A DNA stretch of 64,000 nucleotides from Streptomyces sp. 15-116A. GTDB lineage: Bacteria > Actinomycetota > Actinomycetes > Streptomycetales > Streptomycetaceae. The notes beneath the pieces are model-generated. The model was given only the letters and a program-made list of their open reading frames with translations, searched no databases and had not been told where the DNA came from. Location of the stretch: the NCBI RefSeq assembly GCF_025290915.1, contig NZ_JAOCQE010000003.1, positions 1 to 64,000 on the forward strand, in the 5' to 3' direction. The position numbers and the translations under genes were made by a program. Within the stretch, counting starts at the first letter, position 1, and every line of letters begins with the position of its first letter. Positions 8,265 through 16,715 of the stretch are shown in pieces.

Positions 8265-9269
8265 ATGACCACCTTCGACATCGTCCCCGGGAACGTCGCC
8301 TCCCGCGTCCTCGACGAGGACCGCGCCGCCGTCATCGCGCTGGTGCGCTCCGCGTACCTCGCCCATGAGGCCGGACTGAGCGTCAACCCCGACAGCTACT
8401 TCCTGCGCTTTCCCGAGAAGCCGGACGCCCGGATCATCGCACTGCCCGCCTACCTCGGCGGTGGCACCGACCTGGCCGGCATCAAGTGGATCGCCAGCTT
8501 CCCGTCCAATGTCGCCGAGGGCAACCCGCGGGCCTCGGCCGTGCTGGTCCTCAACGACTACCGCACCGGCTACCCGATCGCGCTCCTCGAGGCGGCCGGC
8601 ATCAGCGCCGCCCGTACCGCGGCCTCCGCGGCCCTGGCGGCCCGGACCCTGGGCGGCGGGGCGGCGCTGAGCGGGCGTACCGCCGTGATCGGCGCGGGCG
8701 TCATCGCCCGCACCATCACCGACTACCTGGCCGCGGCGGGCTGGCAGCCGGACGAGGTGCTCTGCCACGACCTGCACGAGCCGTCCGCCGCCCGCCTCGC
8801 GGCGCACGCCGGCTCGCTGGGCTTCGACGCCCGCACCACCGGCTCGCTGGAGGAGGCCCTCGACTGCGACCTGGTCGTCCTCGCCACCACCGCGGCACAG
8901 CCGTACGTGCCCGCCGGCACCCGGCTGCGGCCCGGGCAGGTGGTGCTGAACATCTCGCTGCGCGACCTGCCGCCGGAGCTGCTGCTCAGCACCGACAACG
9001 TGCTCGACGACGTGGAGCACTGCATGAAGGCGCAGACGTCGCCCCATCTGGCCGAACAGCTCACCGGCGGGCGCGAGTTCGTCACCGGCACGCTCGCCCA
9101 GGTGCTGTCCGGCGAGGTGACCACCGATCCTGGACGGGCCGTGGTCTTCTCGCCGTTCGGGCTCGGCGTGCTCGACCTGGCGGTCGGCGCGTACGTCCTG
9201 GACCAGGCCCGCAAGCGGGAGGAGACGGTCGCCGTTCCCGGCTTCTTCGGTCAGGAGCGCAGGTGGTAG
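8265..9269 (+). CDS. 2,3-diaminopropionate biosynthesis protein SbnB-like
   Basis: A 334-residue ornithine cyclodeaminase/mu-crystallin family dehydrogenase. SbnB oxidatively cleaves the SbnA product with NAD+ to L-2,3-diaminopropionate and 2-oxoglutarate. The NAD-binding segment TAVIGAGVIARTITDYL and the family stretch IKWIASFPSNVAEGNPRA are present. Its 3' end overlaps the next gene by 7 bp. Together with the gene upstream it should supply diaminopropionate to the rest of the operon. Confidence 0.88.
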   Translation: MTTFDIVPGNVASRVLDEDRAAVIALVRSAYLAHEAGLSVNPDSYFLRFPEKPDARIIALPAYLGGGTDLAGIKWIASFPSNVAEGNPRASAVLVLNDYRTGYPIALLEAAGISAARTAASAALAARTLGGGAALSGRTAVIGAGVIARTITDYLAAAGWQPDEVLCHDLHEPSAARLAAHAGSLGFDARTTGSLEEALDCDLVVLATTAAQPYVPAGTRLRPGQVVLNISLRDLPPELLLSTDNVLDDVEHCMKAQTSPHLAEQLTGGREFVTGTLAQVLSGEVTTDPGRAVVFSPFGLGVLDLAVGAYVLDQARKREETVAVPGFFGQERRW

Positions 9270-11008
9270 CCGACGGCACCGACGCGGTACGCATAGCGCT
9301 GGTCGGCGCCGGGCCGCGTGCCCTGTCCGTACTCGAACGGATCGTCGCGCTCTGCGCCGAGCACCGGACCCCCGCCGCCGTGGAGGTGTGCGACCCGGGC
9401 GTCGGCGGCACCGGGCTGCACCGGCCACAGCCCGACTACCTGCTGCTCAACACGATCGCCGCGCAGGTCACCGGGTTCGCGGACGGGCCGATGCTCGGCC
9501 GTCCGGTCACCGCGCCGGGCGGGCCGACCCTCTTCGAGTGGGCGCGCGAGCGCGGCCTCGGCCGCACCGGTGACGGCTGGGAGTACGGCGGCCGCGGGCG
9601 CCCGGTGCGTCCGGCCGACTACCTGCCCCGCCGGGTGCTCGGCGAGTACCTCGCCTGGTGCTGGCGCGAGATCTGCGGCCGGGCGGCGCCCTGGGTCCAC
9701 GTCACGCACCACCAAAGCGACGTGACGGATGTCGTCCGGCGGGACGGCCGCGAGCGGGTGCGGCTGGCCGACGGGCGGGAGCTCACGGCCGACTCCGTGG
9801 TGCTGGCGCTCGGCCATGGGCTGCCCGAGCGGGCGCCGGTGCCCGCCGACCGGTGGGTCCGCACCCCCTACCCGCTGCCCGAGGCCGTGGCGGGCGTCCC
9901 CGACGGCGGCCGGGTGGCCGTCCTCGGCACCGGGCTCGCCGCGATGGACGTCATCGCGGCGCTCACCGTGGGCCGGGGCGGACGTTTCGGGACCAGGTCC
10001 GACGGGCGCCCGCGGTATGTGCCGAGCGGGCGGGAGCCCCGGATCACCTGGGTCAGCCGTTCCGGGCTGCCCTACCGGTCGCGGCCGGAGTTCCGCCCCG
10101 ACCGGGTCGCCTCCCCCGCACGGCACTTCACCCCCGAAGCGGTACAGGAGCTGCGCTCCGGTGCCGCCGGCGGCCGGCTGGACTTCGAGAGCCGCGTACT
10201 GCCGCTGCTGCGGGCGGAAATGGACGACCGGCTCGGCACGGGACCGGCTGCCGGCCCGGATTGCACCGCGGCCGGACTGCTCGCGGAGACGGTGCCTCGT
10301 GCGGCGCTGGCCGACGCCGACCGGTACGGAAAGTGGTTCCTGCAGTCGGTCAACGAGGACCTGGCCGAGGCGCTGCGCGGGGTCGAGGCCAGCCCGCTGA
10401 AGGCCGCCCTCGAAGTGCTGCGGGACCACCGCGAGACCATCCGGCAGGCGGTGGACGCCCCGGGCCTGACCGAGGAGTCCACCCGCTGGTTCTTCACCCG
10501 CTTCACGGGCGAGCTGAACCGGTTGGTGACCGGCCCGCACGCGGAGCGGACCGCCGAGGTGCTGGCCCTCGCCGACGCGGGCGTGCTCACCCCCGGGCCG
10601 GGGCCCGCGCCCCGTACCGTCCGCGACGGCTCCGGCTGGCGGCTGGAGTCCACCACGCTGGCCACAGCGGCGACCGTACGGGTCGACTGGCTGGTCAGCG
10701 CCCATCTGGCGGCTCTTCAGTCCCCCGAGACGGCCGGGGAGCTGCTGCGGCGGCTCCTCGCACGGGGCCGGCTGCGCCGGCTGGGCGCGGCCGGGACGTC
10801 GCTCGGCATCGAGGTGGACGGCGCCCTGCGGGTGCGGGACGCCGCCGGTGACGCGTCATCCACCGTCTCAGCCTTCGGACCGCTCACCGAAGGGTCCAGC
10901 TTCTACAACCACTATGTTCCGTCGCCCGGTTCTCCCTCGCGCGCCCTGCGTGAGGCGGACCGGCTGGCCGCGAGACTTCTCCGGCTCGACCAGGAAGCAG
11001 CGTCATGA
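9263..11008 (+). CDS. FAD/NAD(P)-binding oxidoreductase
   Basis: A 581-residue protein with an N-terminal dinucleotide site (IALVGAGPRALSVLERI), the conserved LLNTIAAQVTGF stretch, and a second Rossmann site (VAVLGTGLAAMDVIAAL). This matches the FAD-NAD(P)-binding family (NAD_binding_9 type), whose members sit in biosynthetic and siderophore clusters and whose reactions are mostly unknown. GTG 9263 overlaps sbnB by 7 bp with GGAG a few nt upstream. In this context it may oxidise or N-hydroxylate diaminopropionate or a derivative; that is inference. Its stop overlaps the next start (ATGA). Confidence 0.75.
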   Translation: MVADGTDAVRIALVGAGPRALSVLERIVALCAEHRTPAAVEVCDPGVGGTGLHRPQPDYLLLNTIAAQVTGFADGPMLGRPVTAPGGPTLFEWARERGLGRTGDGWEYGGRGRPVRPADYLPRRVLGEYLAWCWREICGRAAPWVHVTHHQSDVTDVVRRDGRERVRLADGRELTADSVVLALGHGLPERAPVPADRWVRTPYPLPEAVAGVPDGGRVAVLGTGLAAMDVIAALTVGRGGRFGTRSDGRPRYVPSGREPRITWVSRSGLPYRSRPEFRPDRVASPARHFTPEAVQELRSGAAGGRLDFESRVLPLLRAEMDDRLGTGPAAGPDCTAAGLLAETVPRAALADADRYGKWFLQSVNEDLAEALRGVEASPLKAALEVLRDHRETIRQAVDAPGLTEESTRWFFTRFTGELNRLVTGPHAERTAEVLALADAGVLTPGPGPAPRTVRDGSGWRLESTTLATAATVRVDWLVSAHLAALQSPETAGELLRRLLARGRLRRLGAAGTSLGIEVDGALRVRDAAGDASSTVSAFGPLTEGSSFYNHYVPSPGSPSRALREADRLAARLLRLDQEAAS

Positions 11009-12225
11009 AGATCAGTAACCGCGAGCTCTACACCCCCTGGGCGCCCGGCACGGTGCGGCGCGAGACCCTCGCCGCCCAGGCCGACGGCTGGCGCTGCCCC
11101 ACGACCGGCGCCGTCCCGCCGCCGATCGCCCTGGGCGTCACCTTCGGCCGTGACGGCGCGTACGACACCCGCGGCGGGCGCGCGTACCTCCGTGACCAGG
11201 GGGCGCCCGGCTACGAGCAGGCCGAACTGGTCGTGGCGGGCCTGGAGGGCGGCAGTGACGCCACCCTGTTCTCCTCCGGCATGGCGGCCGCGACCGCCGT
11301 GTTCCAGTGCCTGCCCGACCGGTCGCGTGTGGTGGTCTCCGAGACGCTCTACTTCGGGCTGACGAAGTGGCTGCTGGAGTTCGCGCCGCAGCGCAGCCTC
11401 GAGGTGGTCCGGGTGGACACCACCGACCTCGCGGCGGTCGCCGGGGCGGTGGCGGCGGCGCCGACCACCCTGCTGTGGATCGAGACGCCGGCCAACCCGA
11501 CCTGGCTGGTCACCGACATCGCCGCCTGCGCCGAACTGGCTCATGCGGCGGGCGCCTTGCTGGCCGTGGACAACACCGTGGCGACACCCGTGCACACCCG
11601 GCCGCTGGAGCTCGGCGCCGACCTCGTCATGCATTCCGCCACCAAGTACCTCAACGGCCACTCCGACATCGTGGCGGGCTTCCTGGTCGCCGGAGAGCGC
11701 GGCGGGGCGGGCCGGAGCGCGGTGCTCGCCGAGCTGTGGGAGCGGATCGACCTGCACCGCAAGCTCGCCGGCCCGATCCTCGGCACGCTGGAGACGTACC
11801 TGCTGGTGCGCGGGATGCGTACCCTGCACCCCCGGATGCGGCAGATCTCCGCGACCGCGCTGGAGATAGCCGAGCACTTCGACGGCCACCCGCTGGTCAG
11901 CCGGGTCGGCTACCCGGGCCTGGCGTCCGATCCGGGCCATGCGGTGGCCGCGCGGCAGATGACCGGCGGCTTCAGCGGGATGCTCTCCCTCTATGTGGAC
12001 GGTCCCTGGGAGCGTTCGCTGCAGACGGCGAAGAACTGTGAGCTCTTCATCCGTGCGACCTCGCTCGGCGGCACGGAGAGCCTGATCGAACACCGCTTCA
12101 CCTTCGAGGGCGCGGGCAGCCGTGCGCCGCGTGAGATGGTCCGTCTCTCCATCGGCCTGGAGCACCCGGCCGACCTGATCAACGACCTCGAGCACGCCCT
12201 TGAGAAAGCCGCGAAGGAAATCTGA
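11005..12225 (+). CDS. Cys/Met-metabolism PLP-dependent enzyme
   Basis: A 406-residue fold-type I PLP enzyme of the cystathionine gamma-synthase/beta-lyase family. The Schiff-base lysine is K214 in SATKYLNGHSD, with the cofactor Asp in LLAVDNTVATP. Such enzymes do beta- or gamma-elimination or replacement on amino acids. Tight coupling to the flavoenzyme (ATGA overlap) suggests that it works on an intermediate of this pathway, for example C-X bond formation or cleavage at a three- or four-carbon amino acid, rather than on housekeeping methionine synthesis. Confidence 0.8.
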   Translation: MKISNRELYTPWAPGTVRRETLAAQADGWRCPTTGAVPPPIALGVTFGRDGAYDTRGGRAYLRDQGAPGYEQAELVVAGLEGGSDATLFSSGMAAATAVFQCLPDRSRVVVSETLYFGLTKWLLEFAPQRSLEVVRVDTTDLAAVAGAVAAAPTTLLWIETPANPTWLVTDIAACAELAHAAGALLAVDNTVATPVHTRPLELGADLVMHSATKYLNGHSDIVAGFLVAGERGGAGRSAVLAELWERIDLHRKLAGPILGTLETYLLVRGMRTLHPRMRQISATALEIAEHFDGHPLVSRVGYPGLASDPGHAVAARQMTGGFSGMLSLYVDGPWERSLQTAKNCELFIRATSLGGTESLIEHRFTFEGAGSRAPREMVRLSIGLEHPADLINDLEHALEKAAKEI

Positions 12226-12229
12226 CACC

Positions 12230-13531
12230 GTGTCCACGGGCATAGAACCCACCGCTCCACCCGCCGGCGACACCTCTGAGGCCACGACCGAGAACAAGGC
12301 ACCCACCGAAGGCTGCCCCGGAGCCCCGGAAGCCCCTCCGCGGTATTCGCTGCGCCGGGACGTGTCGTTCCCCGCGGTGCTCGCCGGTCTCATCGCCGTG
12401 ATCGTCTCGTACTCCGGACCGCTGGTCGTCGTCCTCGCGGCGGCCCGCGCCGGCCATCTCGACGAGGCCCACACCGCGTCCTGGGTCTGGGCGGTCTCCA
12501 TCGGCTCCGGGCTGACCTGTCTCTTCCTGAGCTGGCGCACCCGGATGCCCGTCATCACCGCCTGGTCGACGCCGGGTGTCGCCCTGCTGATGACCAACCT
12601 CGGTGACTACCCGTACGCGCAGGCCATCGGCGCCTTCCTGATCAGCGCCGCGGCGATCGCGGTGATCGGATACAGCGGCCTGTTCGGCCGGCTGATGCGG
12701 GCCGTGCCCACCGGTGTGGTCAACGCGATGCTCGCGGGCATCCTCTTCTCGTTCGGTGTCAGCATCTTCACCGAGCTGAAGACCTCTCCCGCCATCGTGC
12801 TGAGCGCCTTCATCGCCTTCTTCGCCATGAAGCGGCTCAGCGTCCGCTGGGCCGTACCGGTCGCCTTGCTCGCCGGAGCCGGCGCCGCTCTCGTCACGAC
12901 CCGGCTGGACTTCGCCCTGGGCGGGGGCGGTGTCCTGGTGCGGCCCGTTCTGACCATGCCGGACTTCTCGCTGGCCGCCCTGATCGGCATCGCGATCCCG
13001 CTCGCCGTCGTCACCCTGGCCTCGCAGAACGCCCCCGGCACCGCCGTGCTGGAGGGCGCCGGATACACGCCGGACGACCGGTTGCTGGTCGGCTCCACCG
13101 GCGCGATGTCCTTCCTGCTGGCCCCCTTCGGCTCACACGCGGTCAACCTGGCCGCCATCACCGCCGCCATCTGCACCGGCCCGGAGGCCCACCCGGATCC
13201 GCGCCGCCGCTACATCGCGGGCATGTCCTGCGGCATCTGGTACCTGCTGATCGGCTCCTGCGGGGGCGTGCTGGTCCTCCTGTTCGCGGGTCTGCCGGCC
13301 GCGCTGATCGCGGTCGTGGCCGGCGTCGCACTGCTGGGGGCGCTCCAGAGCAGCCTGACCACGGCGCTCGGAGAAGTCGGCACCCGGGACGCCGCGGTGG
13401 TCACCTTCCTGTGCACCGCTTCGGGCATGAGCCTGTTCGGCATCGGCTCCGCCTTCTGGGGACTGCTGCTGGGTCTGCTCACACATGCCCTGCTCAAGAC
13501 CAGGCTGCCCCGTGGCGACCGGAAGACCTGA
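12230..13531 (+). CDS. BenE-family benzoate/H+ symporter-like transporter
   Basis: A 433-residue membrane protein with about 11-12 hydrophobic helices and BenE hallmarks (ITAWSTPGVALL, AVPTGVVNAMLAG, APFGSHAVNLAAITAAICTG). BenE proteins import benzoate. A role in moving the amino acid product or an aromatic partner is possible, as no benzoate catabolism genes are nearby. The first 45 residues are a hydrophilic extension. GTG 12230 lies 5 bp after the previous stop, preceded by GAAGGAAA. Confidence 0.8.
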   Translation: MSTGIEPTAPPAGDTSEATTENKAPTEGCPGAPEAPPRYSLRRDVSFPAVLAGLIAVIVSYSGPLVVVLAAARAGHLDEAHTASWVWAVSIGSGLTCLFLSWRTRMPVITAWSTPGVALLMTNLGDYPYAQAIGAFLISAAAIAVIGYSGLFGRLMRAVPTGVVNAMLAGILFSFGVSIFTELKTSPAIVLSAFIAFFAMKRLSVRWAVPVALLAGAGAALVTTRLDFALGGGGVLVRPVLTMPDFSLAALIGIAIPLAVVTLASQNAPGTAVLEGAGYTPDDRLLVGSTGAMSFLLAPFGSHAVNLAAITAAICTGPEAHPDPRRRYIAGMSCGIWYLLIGSCGGVLVLLFAGLPAALIAVVAGVALLGALQSSLTTALGEVGTRDAAVVTFLCTASGMSLFGIGSAFWGLLLGLLTHALLKTRLPRGDRKT

Positions 13532-13550
13532 GCGGACGTGCCCGGCCGTC

Positions 13551-13697
13551 GTGATCACGGTCATCGCCCCCTTCACCGGACCTCTGGCGAGCCGGGGCTA
13601 CCGGCTCTACCAGGACCTGCTGGCGTTGGAGCGCCTGCTGCCCCAGGAGACACGGCAGCTGCTGAGATGGCGCTGGTTCGACTCCCACCGGTCCTGA
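13551..13697 (+). CDS. Possible 48-residue protein at operon end
   Basis: A frame from GTG 13551, 19 bp after the transporter stop, encodes a 48-residue sequence with an amphipathic Leu/Arg-rich second half (YRLYQDLLALERLL). A strong terminator follows 3 bp after its stop, so it lies within the transcription unit. No ribosome binding site or recognisable family is seen. Confidence 0.28.
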   Translation: MITVIAPFTGPLASRGYRLYQDLLALERLLPQETRQLLRWRWFDSHRS

Positions 13698-13699
13698 TC

Positions 13700-13726
13700 G
13701 CGCCGCCCAGCTTCTGCGGGCGGCGC
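13700..13726 (+). terminator. Terminator of the diaminopropionate operon
   Basis: GCGCCGCCC (13700-13708) pairs exactly with GGGCGGCGC (13718-13726) over a 9-nt loop. It closes the operon that began near 7.1-7.3 kb. Confidence 0.65.
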
Positions 13727-13764
13727 GGTAACGCCGCGGGTCATGTCCAGTTGAGGTCAAGAAG

Positions 13765-13819
13765 CCTCAGCTCAGGGCCATGACGAGCAGTACGGCTGAT
13801 GCCCCGCCTCATGCAACCG
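13765..13819. repeat. Diverged third copy of the attachment site (att A)
   Basis: It aligns without gaps to 33983-34037 with 46 of 55 positions identical, including an unbroken run over GGCTGATGCCCCGCCTCATG. Read on the minus strand it still encodes HEAGHQPYC-SWP, the C-terminus of the attB gene. It is joined directly to a truncated XRE regulator gene, which suggests a scar left by an older element. Confidence 0.7.
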
Positions 13820-14227
13820 AAGGAGTTCCTGACCGAGGCCAAGGAGGTCTCCCGGTACGTCACGCTTGACCGGCCGGACGCCTGGGCCACCTCCAGCCCC
13901 ACCAACGTCGCACTGCACGAGCTCAGCTCCCTGGTGGCCCTCGGTGACACCGGCCTCGCCCTCCAAGCCGCCCGCCCGCTCATGCGCCGCGACATTCCGG
14001 TCCCCGAGCGCCGCGCCGCACTCTGGGTGGAGGCAGCGCGCGCCTACAGCCAGCAGGGCCGCCTCGCCGACGGTTACCAGGCCCTGCGCATCGCCGAGAC
14101 CTGCGCCGCCCAGGACGTCCGCCGCCCCGACGTCCGCAACCTGGTCGCCGACATGGCCGTCCGTGACCGCCGACGTACGCTGCCGGAACGGCACCACTTC
14201 AGCCGCCGACTGGGAGTCCCCGCGTGA
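13799..14227 (+). pseudogene. C-terminal fragment of an XRE/TPR-type regulator
   Basis: Only the last third of a regulator is present: from about KEFLTEAKEV to RRLGVPA it matches the intact-length homologue at 25696-26977 residue for residue in long stretches (for example QQGRLADGYQALRIAE). The HTH and most of the helical repeat domain are missing; the 5' end is replaced by the att A sequence. The fragment still overlaps the downstream flavoprotein by GTGA, as in the complete copy. It probably makes no functional protein. Confidence 0.75.
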
Positions 14228-14766
14228 CCGAGCCGACCGCCTTGGACAAGAAGCCGTTCCTGTACGTCGTCGTCTGCGCCGCCGGTGTCGCCCGTGACGT
14301 CGGCAAGCTGATCACGGCTGCCCAGGAGGCGAACTGGGATGTCGGCGTCGTTGCCACACCGCAGGGTCTCGGGTTCATCGACGCGAAGGCGGTCGAGGCA
14401 CAGACCGGCTACCCGATCCGTTCGGCGTGGCGTTCGCCCGGGGACCCTCGCCCTCTGCCACCCGCGGACGCGATAGCGGTCGCCCCGGCCACCTTCAACA
14501 CGATCAACAAATGGGCCGCCGGGATCTCCGACACCCTGGCCCTCGGCATTCTGTGCGAGGCGTACGGCATGGGCATCCCGACCGTCGTGCTCCCCTACCT
14601 GAACTCCGCGCAGGCCGCCCATCCCGCGTATCAGCGAAGCCTCGATCAGTTGCGCGCGATGGGCGTCCTGATCGGCTCATGCGAACCGCACCGGCCCAGG
14701 GCGGGCGGCGGCGCGGACCGGTTCCGCTGGGAGGAAGCCCTGGAACTGCTGGAGCGAGAGGCGTGA
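14224..14766 (+). CDS. Flavoprotein (HFCD-type decarboxylase-like)
   Basis: A 180-residue protein resembling the flavoprotein domain of phosphopantothenoylcysteine decarboxylase/EpiD-type enzymes. It has an N-terminal VVVCAAGVARDVGKLI flavin-binding start, the APATFNTINKWAAGISDTLALG segment characteristic of the family, and the PYLNSAQAAHPAY loop. Substrate unknown. A close paralogue lies at 26974-27519 in the same gene pair with an XRE regulator. Such pairs recur in Streptomyces, but their role is not established. Confidence 0.75.
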   Translation: MTEPTALDKKPFLYVVVCAAGVARDVGKLITAAQEANWDVGVVATPQGLGFIDAKAVEAQTGYPIRSAWRSPGDPRPLPPADAIAVAPATFNTINKWAAGISDTLALGILCEAYGMGIPTVVLPYLNSAQAAHPAYQRSLDQLRAMGVLIGSCEPHRPRAGGGADRFRWEEALELLEREA

Positions 14767-14817
14767 CCAGGAACCGGGCTTGTGGGGCCTTGGACGACAC
14801 CTTCGACGAGGTGGCGA

Positions 14818-14841
14818 GGGCGAGGTCCGAAGGCCTCGCCC
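14818..14841. terminator. Hairpin next to att B
   Basis: GGGCGAGG (14818-14825) pairs exactly with CCTCGCCC (14834-14841). A related hairpin (33946-33968) lies at the same distance from att C, where it follows the stop codon of the attB gene. This copy is probably the original downstream terminator of that gene, separated from it by the integration. Confidence 0.5.
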
Positions 14842-14854
14842 AGCCCCTGTAAAG

Positions 14855-14937
14855 CCCCAGTTCAGGGCCACACCAGGCAATAAGGCTGATGCCCCGCCTC
14901 ATGCAGCCGGTGCGAGAAGTCCTGCCACTCGTGCAGC
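14855..14937. repeat. Left attachment site (att B copy) of the mobile region
   Basis: This 83-bp sequence matches 33983-34065 with only two mismatches; the central 51 bp (14862-14912) are identical. The identical core begins with the reverse complement of the stop codon of the attB gene. Both copies are in the same orientation, as expected for attL/attR of an integrated element of about 19.1 kb. Confidence 0.85.
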
Positions 14938-15314
14938 GATTGAAGGCGGCGGGGCGTTGACCTGGGTATTTTCGATAAAATCCGCGTTGACCTGCGGGAA
15001 GTCGTCCCGGTAGTTCTCGCGGGTTAACGCCGTTTCCTGGGCTCATGTGCCCTGGATGTGCCCTCGAAAGTGATCGGCTGGCCACGGGGCAGGTGCCGCG
15101 GTGTGGCTTGCGGGGCGGCAGTCCGCGGTCGTCAGCAGCCTGCGCGAGGGCTGGACGAAGCTATGCACCACCCCCCGGGCCAAGCTGCCTAATCGCCGAG
15201 GGCGCGAGCTCCAGCGGAGAGGGCTGCGGCTTCGTCGGTTGGTGGAGGCCCAGTTGAGGGACCGGTCCGTGGATCATCTGTACCAAGTGGCCATGGACGC
15301 GTCATAATGGCGCG
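14938..15314 (+). other. Left-end region of the mobile element
   Basis: After the repeat there is AT-richer DNA (around GGTATTTTCGATAAAATC at 14965) and the tandem words ATGTGCCCTGGATGTGCCC near 15044. A similar ATGTGCCCT...ATGTGCCCT pair occurs near att C at 33894-33911. This could be the integrase arm-binding part of the attachment region. A small frame at 15101-15307 is listed separately; nothing else is apparent. Confidence 0.35.
15101..15307 (+). CDS. Possible 68-residue basic protein before the helicase
   Basis: A frame from GTG 15101 encodes an Arg-rich protein (for example RRGRELQRRGLRLRRL) that stops 7 bp before the helicase start, a spacing typical of operons. There is no recognised domain and only a weak start signal. 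If real it would be the first gene of the helicase/DarT unit. Confidence 0.3.
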   Translation: MWLAGRQSAVVSSLREGWTKLCTTPRAKLPNRRGRELQRRGLRLRRLVEAQLRDRSVDHLYQVAMDAS

Positions 15315-16715
15315 ATGGGGCTTTCGTTACCTGACCCGAAGGGTCACCAGCGGGACGTCGTCTTCCTGAACGAACGCGGTCACTGCGTCGTTCTGGGCAC
15401 GGCGGGCAGCGGCAAGACGACGATGGCGGTCCATCGGGCTCATTATCTGGCCACGGCCCCGGGTATCGGAGGCCGCACGCTGTTGGTCACCTTCAACAAG
15501 GCTCTCGTAACCTACCTCAGGGGTATGAGCGCCGCGTCTACGAACCTGCAGATCGAGACCTACCACACCTTCGCGCGTGGCTATCTCGCGCATCGCACCA
15601 AAGCGCCGGTGCGCATATGCAAGTCCAAGAAGCAAATGGTTGAGCGGGCGCTGGGGGAGGCTCGTGAGCGCCACCCCTCCCGGGCCGTGATTCACCGTCC
15701 GCTCGATTTCTTCCTGGATGAGCTGCATTGGATGGTCGGGCACGGCATAGTCGACCAGCAGACGTATGTGGAAGGCCGTGCTCGTCGGGTTGGCCGGGGC
15801 AGGCCACTTCAGCAACCCGATCGTGAAGTCGTCTTCGAGGTCTACCAACGGTACGTACAGTTGCGTGCCGAAGCCGGGTACGAGTACGACTTCGACAACA
15901 TGGCGTCGACGGTCCTGGGCGCCCTGAAGGTTGATCCCACCAAGCGGCTTTACCGGCATGTCGTCGTCGATGAGGGCCAGGATTTTACACCCGAGATGAT
16001 TCGAAGCCTGGCAGCGGCCATTCCTAGCGACGGATCACTGACTTTCTTCGGCGATTACGCGCAGCAGATCTACGGGAGCCGGATGTCCTGGCGTGCCCTG
16101 GGCCTTCATGTGTCAAATGTCGTGGAGTTCGCCCACAACTATCGCAACAGCCGTCAGGTCGCCCAACTCGCCCAGTCCCTTTCGGATATGCCGCACTTCA
16201 AGGATGACGTCGATCTGGTCCAGCCGACCGGTGCGGCGGCCGACGGCCCGAAACCCACCATCCTGGAGACCGCGGGCAAGGAAGAACAGCTCGTTCAGGC
16301 GGCGAGCAACGCCCTGGCGCTGGGCGCGGACCGCCAGGTCGCCATTCTTATGCGCACCCGGGTCCACGAGGACAAACTCAGATCTCTCCTCGACCGAGGT
16401 CGTGTCCCCATTCACCGCCTGCACCGTGAGCTTGCGCGGTGGACGGACGAGCCGGGGGTGTTTTACGGGACCTACTCTGCGGCGAAGGGCTTCGAGTTCG
16501 ACTCGGTGATCCTCCCATTCTGTGATGCGGACGAGTTGCCGAAACCGAGTGAGGTGGAGGCTCACGGCCTCGACGAGGCCAAGGCGCGCGAGGCCCGGCA
16601 GTTGTACGTAGCCATCACCCGGGCTCGTACAGACCTCATCATGCTGCACTCAAGCAAGCTGACCGGTCTGCTGCCGCAGGAGATGTCTGACCTGTACGTG
16701 CGGGTGAGCTTGTGA
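15315..16715 (+). CDS. UvrD/Rep-type superfamily 1 helicase
   Basis: A compact 466-residue SF1 helicase: Walker A GTAGSGKTT (29-37), Walker B VVVDEGQDF (217-224), motif IV-like AHNYRNSRQV (about 273), motif V YSAAKGFEFDSVILP (about 389) and motif VI YVAITRARTDLIM (about 438). It is shorter than UvrD because it lacks large 1B/2B inserts, as in stand-alone defence helicases. Its stop overlaps the start of the DarT-like gene (GTGA). In the unit it may load on or process single-stranded DNA, the substrate of DarT enzymes; that link is inferred. Confidence 0.85.
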   Translation: MGLSLPDPKGHQRDVVFLNERGHCVVLGTAGSGKTTMAVHRAHYLATAPGIGGRTLLVTFNKALVTYLRGMSAASTNLQIETYHTFARGYLAHRTKAPVRICKSKKQMVERALGEARERHPSRAVIHRPLDFFLDELHWMVGHGIVDQQTYVEGRARRVGRGRPLQQPDREVVFEVYQRYVQLRAEAGYEYDFDNMASTVLGALKVDPTKRLYRHVVVDEGQDFTPEMIRSLAAAIPSDGSLTFFGDYAQQIYGSRMSWRALGLHVSNVVEFAHNYRNSRQVAQLAQSLSDMPHFKDDVDLVQPTGAAADGPKPTILETAGKEEQLVQAASNALALGADRQVAILMRTRVHEDKLRSLLDRGRVPIHRLHRELARWTDEPGVFYGTYSAAKGFEFDSVILPFCDADELPKPSEVEAHGLDEAKAREARQLYVAITRARTDLIMLHSSKLTGLLPQEMSDLYVRVSL

